Positions 1-6,187 of a stretch of DNA of 13,220 nucleotides are shown in pieces. Made by a program: the position numbers and the translations under genes. The first letter of the stretch is position 1; each line of letters opens with the position of its first letter. The DNA comes from Candidatus Desantisbacteria bacterium CG1_02_49_89 (GTDB taxonomy: Bacteria; Desantisbacteria; UBA1551). The notes beneath the pieces are model-generated. The model did not search any database. It was not told the DNA's origin and was given only the letters and a program-made list of their open reading frames with translations. The stretch covers positions 1 through 13,220 of the forward strand of contig MNUP01000122.1 in assembly GCA_001871075.1 (NCBI GenBank), read 5' to 3'.

Positions 1-195
1 ACTCACAGGCTTGTGCGAAAGTCCACAGTTTATAAATTCACCAGACATTTTAAGGATTTATTGAAAAATTATAGAATGAATTTGATTTCTATTCAGCGGC
101 TGCGCTCTTCTTTTATGGCTTGGATTGGTCATATTAAACATGCCAATTACAAGAATCTCTGCAAAACGGTTTTAAATAAATTTAGGACTAAATAA
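1..195 (+). CDS. Reverse transcriptase, C-terminal end (cut by the window's left edge)
   Basis: The frame is open from base 1 to the TAA at 193-195, giving the last 64 residues of a longer protein. The tail reads like the C-terminal thumb/X region of bacterial retron-type or DGR-type (diversity-generating retroelement) reverse transcriptases: a basic RLVRKSTVYKFTRHFK stretch (residues 3-18), then SSFMAWIGHIKHAN (residues 36-49), which resembles the S-x-x-SWxGHxKHA block that I recall closing this family. The catalytic YxDD motif would lie outside the window. A GTG at 13 is an internal codon, not the start. The DNA is clearly AT-richer than the sugar genes that follow, hinting at a different origin. 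Only 58 bp separate it from gnd. It could be a DGR, a group II-like or an orphan RT; the fragment cannot decide. No template or variable repeat is visible in this window. Confidence 0.6.
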   Translation, partial: THRLVRKSTVYKFTRHFKDLLKNYRMNLISIQRLRSSFMAWIGHIKHANYKNLCKTVLNKFRTK

Positions 196-253
196 TTTTT
201 TAAAGAGCTGGTATTTTGTTATTTTCTAAATTAGCGAAGCTGAAGAGGATAAT

Positions 254-1657
254 ATGGAAAAGGCAGATGTTGGCTTGATAGGTTTGGCTGTTATGGGAGA
301 GAACCTTGCTCTGAACATCGAAAGCAGGGGCTGCGCCGTTTCTGTTTTCAACCGCACTGTGTCCAAGGTTGACGATTTCACGAACGGAAAAGCGAAAGGC
401 AGAAAGATAGTTGGGACGCACAGCATTGAAGAATTCGTGAATTCGCTGAAAAAACCCGGAAAAATAGTGCTGATGGTAAAGGCAGGCCAGCCGGTTGACG
501 ATTTCATAGAGCTGCTGATCCCGCTCCTGGAAAAGGGCGATATAATAATGGATTGCGGCAATTCCTTTTTTAAGGACACGATCAGGCGCGAGAAATACGC
601 TGAAGGAAAGGGTTTGCTGTATCTTGGTATAGGGGTATCAGGCGGTGAAGAAGGGGCGCTGAAAGGCCCTGCGATAATGCCGGGCGGTTCAAGAGAGGCC
701 TGGATACAGGTCAAGCCGGTACTTCAGGCCATAGCCGCTAAAGTGAAGGACGGCTCTCCGTGCTGTGACTATATCGGGGAGAACGGAGCCGGGCATTTTG
801 TCAAGATGGTGCACAACGGCATAGAATACGGGGATATGCAGCTCATCAGCGAGGCGTATTTTCTTTTGAAGGAGATGGTCGGGCTGGGTGTGAAAGAAAT
901 GCAGGAAATTTTTACGGAATGGAATAAGGGCGATCTTGATTCATACCTGGTTGAAATAACCGCTGATATTCTGGGTAAAAAGGATGAGATCACAGGCAAA
1001 CCAATGGTTGACGTTATTCTTGATTCGGCAGGGCAGAAAGGCACGGGTAAGTGGACATCGCAGTCAGCGCTTGACCTGGGAGTGCCGGCGCCCACTATCG
1101 CGGAAGCCGTGTTCGCAAGGTGCGTCAGTGCGCTGAAAGAAGAACGCGTAAAAGCATCAAAAACTTTATTGGGTCCCAAAAAAATAAGTAAATACGGTGC
1201 TTTTGTCAACAGGATAAAAGACGCCCTGTACATTTCAAAGATCTGTTCGTACGCCCAGGGATTCCAGCTTATGAAATACGCTTCAAAGGAATACGGCTGG
1301 AACCTGGATTTCGGCACTATTGCCCTGATATGGAGGAACGGCTGCATTATAAGAGCCCGGTTCCTGGATAGAATAAGGAATGCTTTCGCGGAGAAACCCG
1401 GGCTTGAGAACCTGCTGCTTGACCCGTATTTTAAGAGGATAGTCATGGGATCGCAAATGAACTGGAGGGAAGTAGTCGCGGAAGCTGCTAAAAGCGGGAT
1501 CCCGGTCCCCGGTTTCAGCTCAGCGCTTTCCTATTATGACAGTTACCGGACTGCCAGGCTGCCTGCCAATTTACTGCAGGCGCAAAGGGATTATTTCGGC
1601 GCCCACACGTATGAGCGCGTGGACAGGCCCGGTACGTTTCACACAAAATGGAAGTAA
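254..1657 (+). CDS. gnd: 6-phosphogluconate dehydrogenase, decarboxylating
   Basis: Oxidises and decarboxylates 6-phosphogluconate to ribulose 5-phosphate with NAD(P)+, the third step of the oxidative pentose phosphate pathway, in the cytoplasm. At 467 residues it has the normal length of the long bacterial form. The N-terminal Rossmann domain opens with [10 protein letters not shown] (residues 6-15) and has FNRT at 32-35, where NADP-using enzymes carry the Asn-Arg-Thr that contacts the 2'-phosphate. GVSGGEEGA lies at 127-135. The substrate signature [17 protein letters not shown] starts at 180 and supplies the catalytic Lys184 and Glu191 by alignment to the E. coli enzyme. The C-terminus ends in the conserved block [16 protein letters not shown] followed by FHTKWK. 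The ATG is preceded by GAAGAGG about 5 nt upstream. It is the only complete gene here of plain central metabolism; its product could receive 6-phosphogluconate made by the FGGY kinase at 2937-4406 if that is a gluconokinase. Confidence 0.96.
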   Translation: MEKADVGLIGLAVMGENLALNIESRGCAVSVFNRTVSKVDDFTNGKAKGRKIVGTHSIEEFVNSLKKPGKIVLMVKAGQPVDDFIELLIPLLEKGDIIMDCGNSFFKDTIRREKYAEGKGLLYLGIGVSGGEEGALKGPAIMPGGSREAWIQVKPVLQAIAAKVKDGSPCCDYIGENGAGHFVKMVHNGIEYGDMQLISEAYFLLKEMVGLGVKEMQEIFTEWNKGDLDSYLVEITADILGKKDEITGKPMVDVILDSAGQKGTGKWTSQSALDLGVPAPTIAEAVFARCVSALKEERVKASKTLLGPKKISKYGAFVNRIKDALYISKICSYAQGFQLMKYASKEYGWNLDFGTIALIWRNGCIIRARFLDRIRNAFAEKPGLENLLLDPYFKRIVMGSQMNWREVVAEAAKSGIPVPGFSSALSYYDSYRTARLPANLLQAQRDYFGAHTYERVDRPGTFHTKWK

Positions 1658-1660
1658 AGC

Positions 1661-1692
1661 GTGTCAATGTATCAACGTGTCAGCGTGTCAGA
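1661..1692 (+). repeat. Degenerate octamer tandem repeat after gnd
   Basis: Four units of period 8 begin 3 nt after the gnd stop: GTGTCAAT, GTATCAAC, GTGTCAGC, GTGTCAGA. One of several short-period arrays in this window, each with its own unit. Confidence 0.75.
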
Positions 1693-1700
1693 GTAAATAA

Positions 1701-1727
1701 GTTTACAAAGTTTACATAGTTTACAGA
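1701..1727 (+). repeat. Degenerate nonamer tandem repeat (GTTTACAAA type)
   Basis: Three units of period 9: GTTTACAAA, GTTTACATA, GTTTACAGA. The same unit recurs at 4435-4469 and 8344-8379, so this is a dispersed family. Confidence 0.8.
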
Positions 1728-1735
1728 GTATAAAT

Positions 1736-1753
1736 CTCAGTGAATTCAGTGCC
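1736..1753 (+). repeat. 18-nt segment matching 9773-9790 in inverted orientation
   Basis: CTCAGTGAATTCAGTGCC is an exact reverse complement of 9773-9790, where it runs into one end of the 40-nt hairpin element (9738-9777). It is followed here by CTCAGTGG, another partial unit. Probably a decayed arm of that repeat family. Confidence 0.65.
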
Positions 1754-1772
1754 CTCAGTGGCAAAAAGTATT

Positions 1773-1831
1773 AATCACCGTAATCTTTTTAATAATCACT
1801 GTAATCGTATTTAATTAAAATCACCGTAATC
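1773..1831 (+). promoter_or_regulatory. Three 13-nt boxes in the leader of the hydroxyacid dehydrogenase
   Basis: AATCACCGTAATC lies at 1773-1785, AATCACTGTAATC at 1794-1806 and AATCACCGTAATC again at 1819-1831. The first two are 21 nt apart start to start. The last box directly abuts the AGGAG at 1832-1836 that serves the ATG at 1843. The same C-box then T-box pair occurs before three other genes. It could be an operator, a leader RNA element or a dispersed repeat; the sequence alone does not say which. Confidence 0.6.
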
Positions 1832-1842
1832 AGGAGTTAATA

Positions 1843-2862
1843 ATGAAGATCGCAGTTGTGAATTCAGACACTTTCGGAAAATATTTCCCGGAGCATCTCG
1901 AGCGGCTTTCCAAAATAGGGAAGACAGAAAAGATCAGGGTGGACAGAGGCATAAGCGGTATGGAGCTCGCGAAAAAATTAGCGGGTTTCAATATCGTAAT
2001 AGCGAGTATCTCCCCGGTATTCAGCCCGGAATTCTTTAAAAATAACGAGGATATCATCCTGATCTCAAGGCACGGCGTGGGGTGTGACAATATAGACGGG
2101 GATTCAGCCACCGGGGCCGGGGTTGTAGTGACAAAAGTTCCGGGCAATTTTGAGGAGGACAGCGTTGCGGAGCACGCGGTTGCGCTCCTGTTTGACGTTG
2201 CCAGGAAAATATGCCCGGCAGCCAGCGCTGTCAAGAACGGTAAGTGGTCTGACAGGGCAAAATTCCTGGGGATCGAGATCACCGGAAAGAAGGTCGGCAT
2301 AATAGGGCTGGGCGAAATAGGGACAAGGTTTGCCGAAATTATGAAAAAGGGGTTCGGAACTGAAATACTCGCTTATGACCCGAAGCTCGGGCCCGAAGAG
2401 ATCAGGAAAAGGGGCGCTGAACCCGTGTACCTTGAGCAGCTCGTGAAGGAAGCGGATATAATATCTCTCCACTGCCCGCTGACAGATGAGACGCGCGGCA
2501 TTCTTGGCGAGAAAGAGTTCGCGGGGATGAAGCAGGGCGTGATAATTATAAACACCGCGAGAGGCGGGCTTATAGATGAAAAAGCTCTCGCGAAATATCT
2601 GGGCAGCGGTAAAGTAAGCGGAGCGGGTCTGGACGTCGTGGAGAACGAGCCTGCTGATGCGAAGCACCCTTTGCTGAAATACGAGAACGTCGTGCTGGTC
2701 CCCCATATCGCCGCCTATACCGTGGAGTCTTTGAAAAAAATGGGTGATAAGGTTGTGGAGGACGCGGAGAAAGCGGCGCGGAAGGAAATACCGGACGGGG
2801 TGGTCAATACCGACGTTCTGAACAGGAACGGCCTGCGCATCAGAAATACAGTTGAAAGTTAA
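1843..2862 (+). CDS. NAD-dependent D-2-hydroxyacid dehydrogenase (phosphoglycerate dehydrogenase-like)
   Basis: Predicted to interconvert a D-2-hydroxyacid and its 2-oxoacid with NAD(H). At 339 residues it is the short form, without the ACT regulatory domain of SerA. The split substrate domain has SRHGVGCDNID (75-85) and PGNFEEDSVAEHAVALLF (100-117). The Rossmann domain starts VGIIGLGEIG (151-160), with Asp179 at the end of strand 2 (AYDP), favouring NAD over NADP. The catalytic trio is visible as Arg240 (NTARGG), Glu269 (DVVENEP) and His288 (VPHIAAYT). AGGAG 6 nt before the ATG fixes the start. Substrate is not decided: 3-phosphoglycerate, glyoxylate/hydroxypyruvate or 2-ketogluconate are all possible, and the last would fit the following FGGY kinase and gnd. 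The last codons and stop lie in a heptamer repeat. Confidence 0.88.
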   Translation: MKIAVVNSDTFGKYFPEHLERLSKIGKTEKIRVDRGISGMELAKKLAGFNIVIASISPVFSPEFFKNNEDIILISRHGVGCDNIDGDSATGAGVVVTKVPGNFEEDSVAEHAVALLFDVARKICPAASAVKNGKWSDRAKFLGIEITGKKVGIIGLGEIGTRFAEIMKKGFGTEILAYDPKLGPEEIRKRGAEPVYLEQLVKEADIISLHCPLTDETRGILGEKEFAGMKQGVIIINTARGGLIDEKALAKYLGSGKVSGAGLDVVENEPADAKHPLLKYENVVLVPHIAAYTVESLKKMGDKVVEDAEKAARKEIPDGVVNTDVLNRNGLRIRNTVES

Positions 2863-2878
2863 ACGTTGAAAGTTGAAG
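2851..2878 (+). repeat. Heptamer tandem repeat spanning the stop codon of the hydroxyacid dehydrogenase
   Basis: Four units of period 7: GTTGAAA, GTTAAAC, GTTGAAA, GTTGAAG. The first two contain the codons Val-Glu-Ser and the TAA stop (2860-2862), so the array began in coding DNA or has eaten into it. Confidence 0.8.
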
Positions 2879-2936
2879 GCTTTTTTATAAAAATTCCTTA
2901 TGCCTTTGATTCATAATTCATAATTGTTTTATCGGA

Positions 2937-4406
2937 ATGTCTATGGATCATGGATTGATCTTAGTAGCTGATATCGGGACCACAAACCTGAAAGCTGGAG
3001 TTGTTGACGCGAAAGGCAGGGTCCTTTCTTATGCCGAGAAAGGTATAACCCTTCTCAGCCCTGAGAAGGGCGCCGCAGAGCACGATCCCGGCGAGATATA
3101 TTCCATTTTCAGGAGTGTTTGCCGTAAGGCGGTTTCAGGCTTCGGAAAAAACATTTCAGCAATCGCTCTTTCAGCTTACCAGTGCGGTTTCCTGCCGGTT
3201 GATCCGAAAATGAAGCCCCTGGGCAGGATGATCACCCTTCTTGACACCCGGTGCGAAAAAGAATCGGAAGAAATAAAAAAGCGTTTTGACACGGGCAGAA
3301 TCTACCGGACAACCGGGTGCCCGCCTTTTTTTATCTACGCCCTGCCGAAAATATTGTGGCTGAAGAAAAACAAGCCCGGTGTGTTCAGGAAAACAAGGTA
3401 TTTCCTGGGTTCCAAGGATTATGTGATATACCGCCTTACGGGAAAAATATGTACAGAACCGAGTCTTGCTTCCGCGACGCAGCTTTTTGACATACACAAG
3501 CTTGACTGGAGCGATTATATGCTTAGCATCGCCGGGATAAAAAAATCCTCGCTCCCGGAGGTAGTGCGCGGAGACAAAGTATTATGCGGTATTCCTGAAG
3601 CGGCAGGCAGGGAGATAGGGCTGAAAAGGGAAGCCCTGCTCATTCCCGGAGTTTATGACGGCGGCTCGGTCGCGCTGGGCCTTGGCGGGTTTGAGGGCGG
3701 CGCCGCGGTAATGAACCTTGGCACAACCGCCATGCTGCGGGTTTCATGCGCAAAGCCGATCCTGGACAGGCAGATGAGGTTCCAGACTTATTATCTGTGT
3801 GCCGGCAGGTGGCTGACAGGCGGCGCCATAAATAACGCGGGGATCGTGCTGAACTGGCTTGGCAAAAACCTGCTGGGAATGCCGTATGAAAAAATGCTTT
3901 CGCTCGCCGCGAAATCTCCGGCCGGTTCTGACGGACTTGTTTTCCTGCCTTTTTTGGCAGGCGAAAGAGACCCCAGGATAGGAAGTTCCGCTTCAGGAGC
4001 TGTCTTCGGGCTCAAACTTTCGCACAACGTTTCGCACCTTATACGCTCATCGCTTGAAGGGGTTTCCTGCTCCCTGCGGCTTATAAAAGAGGCGCTTGAT
4101 GAAGACAGGGTCAAACTGAAGGAATTGAGGATAGGTGGAGGGGGCGCGAGGTCAGGGTTGTGGGTGAAGATCATAGGGGAAATGCTGGACCTTCCTGCAA
4201 GGCTGTCAAAGTCAAGCCAGGTTTCTCTTCTTGGGGGAGCTGTCATCGGCTACACCGCTCTGGGCAGGTATAAAAGCATAAAAGAAGCCGCAGGCGCGAT
4301 CGTAAAGCTGGAAAAGCCGCCGGTATATCCGGCGCCCGGGAACGTCAGGACCTACGACAAAGTGTTCAGCCGCTTCTCTAATTTGATTAAAGGATTAATA
4401 GATTAA
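2937..4406 (+). CDS. FGGY-family carbohydrate kinase (gluconokinase/pentulokinase type)
   Basis: Phosphorylates a sugar or sugar acid with ATP in the cytoplasm. At 489 residues it matches the family, with both actin-like domains: VADIGTTNLKAG (10-21, phosphate loop 1), catalytic Asp241 in GVYDGGSVALGLG (238-250), NLGTTAML (260-267, phosphate loop 2), LPFLAGERDP (337-346) and the adenosine motif IGGGGARSGLW (399-409). Substrate residues cannot be read with certainty; the LAGER block and overall pattern look closest to gluconokinase and xylulokinase, while a rhamnulokinase role is suggested only by the rhamnosidase downstream. The start is weakly supported: nothing resembling a Shine-Dalgarno sequence precedes the ATG at 2937, and an in-frame ATG at 2943 (residue 3) is equally possible. 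The last residues and stop are encoded by an octamer repeat. Confidence 0.9.
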   Translation: MSMDHGLILVADIGTTNLKAGVVDAKGRVLSYAEKGITLLSPEKGAAEHDPGEIYSIFRSVCRKAVSGFGKNISAIALSAYQCGFLPVDPKMKPLGRMITLLDTRCEKESEEIKKRFDTGRIYRTTGCPPFFIYALPKILWLKKNKPGVFRKTRYFLGSKDYVIYRLTGKICTEPSLASATQLFDIHKLDWSDYMLSIAGIKKSSLPEVVRGDKVLCGIPEAAGREIGLKREALLIPGVYDGGSVALGLGGFEGGAAVMNLGTTAMLRVSCAKPILDRQMRFQTYYLCAGRWLTGGAINNAGIVLNWLGKNLLGMPYEKMLSLAAKSPAGSDGLVFLPFLAGERDPRIGSSASGAVFGLKLSHNVSHLIRSSLEGVSCSLRLIKEALDEDRVKLKELRIGGGGARSGLWVKIIGEMLDLPARLSKSSQVSLLGGAVIGYTALGRYKSIKEAAGAIVKLEKPPVYPAPGNVRTYDKVFSRFSNLIKGLID

Positions 4407-4432
4407 AGGATTAATGGTTCCTGGGATTAATG
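4385..4432 (+). repeat. Octamer tandem repeat spanning the stop codon of the FGGY kinase
   Basis: Units of period 8 in register: GATTAAAG, GATTAATA, GATTAAAG, GATTAATG, one diverged unit (GTTCCTGG), GATTAATG. The array covers the last codons and the TAA at 4404-4406. Confidence 0.8.
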
Positions 4433-4434
4433 TA

Positions 4435-4469
4435 GTTTACAAAGTTTATATAGTTTATAAGTTTACAAA
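4435..4469 (+). repeat. Nonamer tandem repeat (GTTTACAAA type)
   Basis: GTTTACAAA, GTTTATATA, an 8-nt GTTTATAA, and GTTTACAAA. Same family as 1701-1727 and 8344-8379. It follows the octamer array with a 2-nt gap. Confidence 0.75.
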
Positions 4470-4475
4470 GTCTAA

Positions 4476-4493
4476 AATTCGTGAGAATTCGTG
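4476..4493 (+). repeat. 18-nt ATTCGTG repeat, inverted copy of 9798-9815
   Basis: AATTCGTGAGAATTCGTG is the exact reverse complement of 9798-9815. Its final GTG is shared with the first bases of the 40-nt hairpin element that follows. A further AATTCGTGG at 4565-4573 closes the far side of the element, so the element is flanked by this motif. Confidence 0.7.
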
Positions 4494-4530
4494 CCGTAGG
4501 GTCATCGACCCCGTTCTGACCCGTAGGCCC
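4491..4530 (+). repeat. 40-nt covarying hairpin element, copy 1
   Basis: Begins GTGCCGTAG and ends TAGGCCC. A perfect 6-bp stem, GGGTCA (4499-4504) with TGACCC (4517-4522), encloses a 12-nt loop. Related copies lie at 5962-6001, 6004-6042 and 9738-9777, all on the opposite strand. By hand alignment this copy shares 30 of 40 positions with 5962-6001 and 29 of 40 with 9738-9777. Confidence 0.75.
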
Positions 4531-4532
4531 CA

Positions 4533-4563
4533 GCGTTATGGTTTCGTAGAAACCCGCAGGGAC
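4533..4563 (+). repeat. 31-nt module with GTA-loop hairpin, copy 1
   Basis: Starts GCGTT, forms GGTTTC-GTA-GAAACC (6 bp, loop GTA) and ends GCAGGGAC. It lies 2 nt after the 40-nt element. The copy at 9705-9735 (- strand) keeps GCGTT, the GTA loop and GCAGGG but has entirely different stem bases. Confidence 0.65.
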
Positions 4564-4586
4564 TAATTCGTGGTTAAAGAGGTTGT

Positions 4587-5906
4587 ATGGATGTTTCAAA
4601 GGAAATGAAGATTACGGGTGTGATTGACGAAAATGAAAAACTGACCGTAGCCACCACGGGCGCGAAATACGTTTTCCTGAAAACCGGGGAAAAAGGCAGG
4701 ATACTTTGTTACCAGCTTATTAACATCGTTAACGGCGAACGCCTCAACGCGGTGATCATTTTTCCGTTCTCTTTCCTAAGCCTTACGCTGGAAAAGAAAG
4801 GCGCGGATTACTGTGTCCTGCACCAGGGTTTCAGCGGCGAGTTCTTCGTTAGGTTCCAGGTGAACGGCGATTCGGTGCTGGATCTTTATACGCCCCTGGA
4901 ACTGAACATAGGATTCGATATCGAGCTGTCCCCGGCGTACTCCGCCGAGAAAGACGGCAACGCGATATTCATAGACGATAAGGGCGGTTTTGGCATATAT
5001 CCCTGCCGCGGGTATGCGAGATCGGAAAAGAAGGTCCTGGATAACGGTAATATAAGGATGGAATACGCGTCCGGCAGGCCGTGCAGGTTCCTCGTATCGA
5101 TTTTCCCGCCCAGGAAATTCCAGGAGGAACGCTATTATAAGGAAAACATAGCGCATTTCGGCGTGAACCCGCCGTGGACCTTTTATCCTTACCCTTCGGA
5201 TGAAATGATTGAAGGAGTGTCCGCTCACGCTAACCTGTTAGTTCTTCACGCGCAAATATGGCAGGGGAAACTGCAGAGGAACGGCATTGAGCCAAAGAGC
5301 ACCCCCGAGCTTCTTTCCAACGCTTCTTTTTCCAGTTTTGACCACGTGCCCGTTTCGGAAAAGGAACTTGCGCGGGTCGTGAGGAAGTGCCGCTCGCTCA
5401 AAATGAAAGTTATACCGTACCTGAGCCCGACGTTCTCAACAGCTTTCGGTGAAGACTTCCTCGCGCAGGTCAGGAAAATGCTGGACAAATACGGCATGGA
5501 CGGGGTTTATCTGGACGGGTTCTCGTTCGACCTGCTGTACGGCTACCGGCTCATCAGGGACATAAGGCGCATCCTAGGGGACAGGATACTTTACCTTCAT
5601 GCCACCTGCGAGCCGTTCTGGGACGCGCGCGTTTGGTGCCCGTTCATTTACGCGTATGCGGATTACTCTCTGAGGGCGGAGATGCAGGGCGATTTTGACG
5701 ACAACTACCTGCGGTATGGCATATCGGGGTACAACACCAGCAATTCCATCCACTATACCTGCACCTGCTACTACAAGCCGGATTTCGTAAGGAAAATACT
5801 GGGCAAAGCCCTGGAATACAGGGTTAAGTTTTATCTTGCACTGCCGCAGGGCGAGATCGAGGAAATACTCAAATCCGAATATTTCCCCAAGCTGAAACAA
5901 AAATAA
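4587..5906 (+). CDS. Putative glycosidase-like TIM-barrel protein, family not recognised
   Basis: I do not recognise the family of this 439-residue protein. Residues 1 to about 190 look beta-rich, like the sandwich domains that precede glycosidase barrels. From about 215 the pattern is (beta/alpha)-barrel-like: VLHAQIWQG (219-227), KVIPYLSP (274-281), then DGVYLDGFSFD (305-315), a strand ending in acidic residues as in retaining glycosidases of the GH31/36/123 kind, and ILYLHATCEPFWD (334-346). Asp310, Asp315 and Glu342 are candidate active-site residues, by position only. Cysteines cluster near the C-terminus (341, 351, 392, 394). There is no signal peptide or membrane segment, so it is probably cytoplasmic. 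AAAGAGG 5 nt before the ATG supports the start. The neighbours are sugar enzymes, so a glycan or glycoside substrate is a reasonable guess, no more. Confidence 0.6.
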   Translation: MDVSKEMKITGVIDENEKLTVATTGAKYVFLKTGEKGRILCYQLINIVNGERLNAVIIFPFSFLSLTLEKKGADYCVLHQGFSGEFFVRFQVNGDSVLDLYTPLELNIGFDIELSPAYSAEKDGNAIFIDDKGGFGIYPCRGYARSEKKVLDNGNIRMEYASGRPCRFLVSIFPPRKFQEERYYKENIAHFGVNPPWTFYPYPSDEMIEGVSAHANLLVLHAQIWQGKLQRNGIEPKSTPELLSNASFSSFDHVPVSEKELARVVRKCRSLKMKVIPYLSPTFSTAFGEDFLAQVRKMLDKYGMDGVYLDGFSFDLLYGYRLIRDIRRILGDRILYLHATCEPFWDARVWCPFIYAYADYSLRAEMQGDFDDNYLRYGISGYNTSNSIHYTCTCYYKPDFVRKILGKALEYRVKFYLALPQGEIEEILKSEYFPKLKQK

Positions 5907-5931
5907 ACCCCCTGCAGTCCCGATATAGTAT

Positions 5932-5963
5932 CCCCCCGAGCCCCTTCGGGGCTAAAAGGGGGG
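5932..5963. terminator. Very stable two-part hairpin downstream of the barrel protein
   Basis: CCCCCC (5932-5937) pairs with GGGGGG (5958-5963). Inside it AGCCCC (5939-5944) pairs with GGGGCT (5948-5953) around a TTC loop, with an AAAA bulge. It starts 25 nt after the stop at 5906. It has no T-run, so it is not a standard intrinsic terminator; it could block exonucleases or be a repeat. Its last two bases overlap the adjoining 40-nt element. Confidence 0.5.
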
Positions 5964-6001
5964 ACCTACGAACCAGAACGTGGCTGATGGCTCTTCGGCA
6001 C
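5962..6001 (-). repeat. 40-nt covarying hairpin element, copy 2
   Basis: Read on the - strand it begins GTGCCGAAG and ends GTAGGTCC. The stem is GAGCCA with TGGTTC (6 bp including one G-U) around a 12-nt loop, at exactly the positions used in copies 1 and 3. It lies head to tail with copy 3, with two bases between them. Confidence 0.75.
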
Positions 6002-6003
6002 AG

Positions 6004-6042
6004 GGACCTTCGCCCGCCAATAATCGTGGCGGGCTACGGCAC
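6004..6042 (-). repeat. 39-nt covarying hairpin element, copy 3
   Basis: Read on the - strand it begins GTGCCGTAG and ends GAAGGTCC. The centre is replaced by a perfect 7-bp stem, CCCGCCA with TGGCGGG, around a 7-nt loop. The ends are conserved while the stem is wholly different, as expected if pairing and not sequence is kept. Confidence 0.75.
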
Positions 6043-6057
6043 AGAGAACACAGAGAA
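6040..6057 (+). repeat. Nonamer duplication CACAGAGAA
   Basis: Two exact units of CACAGAGAA in tandem. The first CAC is shared with the end of the hairpin element. Confidence 0.65.
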
Positions 6058-6065
6058 ATGCATTT

Positions 6066-6096
6066 AACCACGGATTAACACAGATTTTCACAGATT
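6066..6096 (+). repeat. 31-nt decamer-type repeat (CACGGATTAA), copy 1
   Basis: Built of three units of period 10: CACGGATTAA, CACAGATTTT, CACAGATT, preceded by AAC. It matches 7398-7428 at 30 of 31 positions. Both copies stand upstream of a C-box/T-box pair. Confidence 0.8.
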
Positions 6097-6104
6097 GATT
6101 TTTT

Positions 6105-6132
6105 ACTTGACACTTGATACTTGACTCTTGAC
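6105..6132 (+). repeat. Heptamer tandem repeat ACTTGAC
   Basis: Four units of period 7: ACTTGAC, ACTTGAT, ACTTGAC, TCTTGAC. It happens to contain TTGACA twice; see the rejected promoter. Confidence 0.75.
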
Positions 6133-6139
6133 ACTGAAA

Positions 6140-6173
6140 AATCACCGTAATCTGTTTTGAAATCACTGTAATC
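6140..6173 (+). promoter_or_regulatory. C-box/T-box pair before the Gfo/Idh/MocA gene
   Basis: AATCACCGTAATC (6140-6152) and AATCACTGTAATC (6161-6173), 21 nt apart start to start, joined by TGTTTTGA. The second box ends 2 nt before the AAGGAGG Shine-Dalgarno at 6176-6182. Confidence 0.6.
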
Positions 6174-6187
6174 ACAAGGAGGTAATA

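Noticed and set aside
1-253. A complete diversity-generating retroelement or retron
   Set aside because: Only the RT tail is inside the window. I saw no template/variable repeat pair, Avd-like gene, C-type lectin target or msr-msd-like RNA.
1810-1819. TTTAATTAAA palindrome as an operator
   Set aside because: A 10-bp AT-only palindrome is expected by chance in such spacers.
769-2706. Long antisense open frames (for example 769-1446 and 2104-2706 on the - strand)
   Set aside because: They lie opposite well-supported genes, have no family motifs, and arise from codon bias of the + strand genes.
6107-6153. TTGACA at 6107-6112 and 6128-6133 as a -35 box
   Set aside because: Both are by-products of the ACTTGAC heptamer array, and no good -10 box lies 16-18 bp downstream. 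I found no convincing sigma-70 promoter in any spacer.
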